A stretch of 6,954 nucleotides of DNA, from the NCBI GenBank assembly GCA_036676195.1, contig JAKFDK010000127.1, positions 1-6,954 of the forward strand, written 5' to 3'. Position 1 is the stretch's first letter, and every line of letters starts with the position of its first letter. Positions 6,700-6,954 of the stretch are shown piece by piece. The position numbers and the translations under genes were made by a program. The DNA comes from JAKFDK01 sp036676195. Its GTDB lineage: Bacteria > Bacillota > Sulfobacillia > Symbiobacteriales > ZC4RG38. The notes under the pieces are model-generated. The model saw only the letters and a list, made by a program, of their open reading frames with translations, ran no database searches and was not told the origin of the DNA.

Positions 6700-6728
6700 T
6701 TGCAACTGTGGCTAATACTTGTTATGAT
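6700..6728 (+). promoter_or_regulatory. sigma-A type promoter of the tRNA pair
   Basis: TTGCAA (6700-6705) and TATGAT (6723-6728) are separated by exactly 17 bases and lie about 55 bases before the first tRNA. The -10 matches five of six consensus bases. The leader that follows contains two short hairpins, CCCGG/CCGGG and CTGG/CCAG, the second followed by four T residues. Confidence 0.65.
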
Positions 6729-6786
6729 CATAGACCCGGTGGTTAGCCGGGCAGCGAATCCTGGTGGCACCAGTTTTCCTGCAAAT

Positions 6787-6862
6787 GCGGGTTTAGCTCA
6801 GTTGGTAGAGCGCCACCTTCCCAAGGTGGATGTCGCGCGTTCGAATCGCGTAACCCGCTCCA
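6787..6862 (+). tRNA. tRNA-Gly (anticodon CCC), CCA encoded
   Basis: A full cloverleaf can be drawn. The acceptor GCGGGTT pairs with AACCCGC. The D arm has GCTC/GAGC-type pairing. The anticodon stem CCACC/GGTGG carries the loop TTCCCAA, giving anticodon CCC (codon GGG). The variable loop is ATGTC. The T arm GCGCG/CGCGT carries the loop TTCGAAT. The discriminator is T and the CCA end is encoded at 6860-6862. Confidence 0.96.
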
Positions 6863-6867
6863 TGAAT

Positions 6868-6942
6868 GGGTGCTTAGCTCAGCGGGAGAGCACTTCCTTC
6901 ACACGGAAGGGGTCGCAGGTTCAATCCCTGCAGCGCCCACCA
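6868..6942 (+). tRNA. tRNA-Val (anticodon CAC), CCA encoded
   Basis: The acceptor GGGTGCT pairs with AGCGCCC (one G-U pair). The anticodon stem CTTCC/GGAAG carries the loop TTCACAC, giving anticodon CAC (codon GUG). The T arm GCAGG/CCTGC carries the loop TTCAATC. The discriminator is A and CCA is encoded at 6940-6942. It starts five bases after the glycine tRNA and must be co-transcribed with it. The cluster may continue beyond the window. Confidence 0.96.
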
Positions 6943-6954
6943 GTGTCCCTTTAT

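Noticed and set aside
6755..6778. Attenuator between promoter and tRNA-Gly (CTGG/CCAG hairpin then TTTT)
   Set aside because: The stem is only four to six pairs with a tiny loop and the T-run is short; more likely processed 5' leader of the tRNA precursor.

Overview
The window looks like chromosome from a motile, endospore-forming, fairly GC-rich member of the Firmicutes, probably a clostridial lineage of the Desulfotomaculum/Pelotomaculum/Moorella kind. The evidence is a SpoVR-family sporulation protein, two chemoreceptors, good Shine-Dalgarno sites, CCA-encoding tRNA genes and a class I cyclic-di-GMP riboswitch with a transcription terminator. The genus is an inference; nothing here fixes it.

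Layout. Positions 1-513 are poorly coding: an open frame enters from the left edge and stops at 127, and a small hypothetical gene (246-413, +) has a good ribosome binding site. Positions 514-2472 (-) encode a chemoreceptor whose N-terminal PAS domain matches the E. coli aerotaxis sensor Aer residue for residue at the FAD-binding positions, followed by two membrane segments, a probable run of HAMP-like units and a signalling domain. An AT-rich divergent gap follows, then spoVR (2695-3942, +), whose N-terminal end looks shortened or replaced. A strong hairpin terminator (3953-3988) separates spoVR from the convergent second chemoreceptor (3996-6263, -), a dCache-HAMP-MCP protein.

The most informative part is the 5' leader of the second chemoreceptor (about 6264-6536, - strand). 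It holds a TATAAT promoter element, a cyclic-di-GMP-I aptamer and an intrinsic terminator. The 3' strand of aptamer helix P1 can instead pair with the 5' arm of the terminator, so the sequence itself predicts an OFF switch: high c-di-GMP closes P1, frees the terminator and stops receptor synthesis. This agrees with c-di-GMP acting as a sessility signal. The right end carries a sigma-A type promoter and a tRNA-Gly(CCC)-tRNA-Val(CAC) pair.

Together the region mixes signal-dependent motility (a redox/oxygen-type receptor and a c-di-GMP-gated small-molecule receptor) with a sporulation gene. No CRISPR array, complete mobile element or toxin-antitoxin pair was seen.
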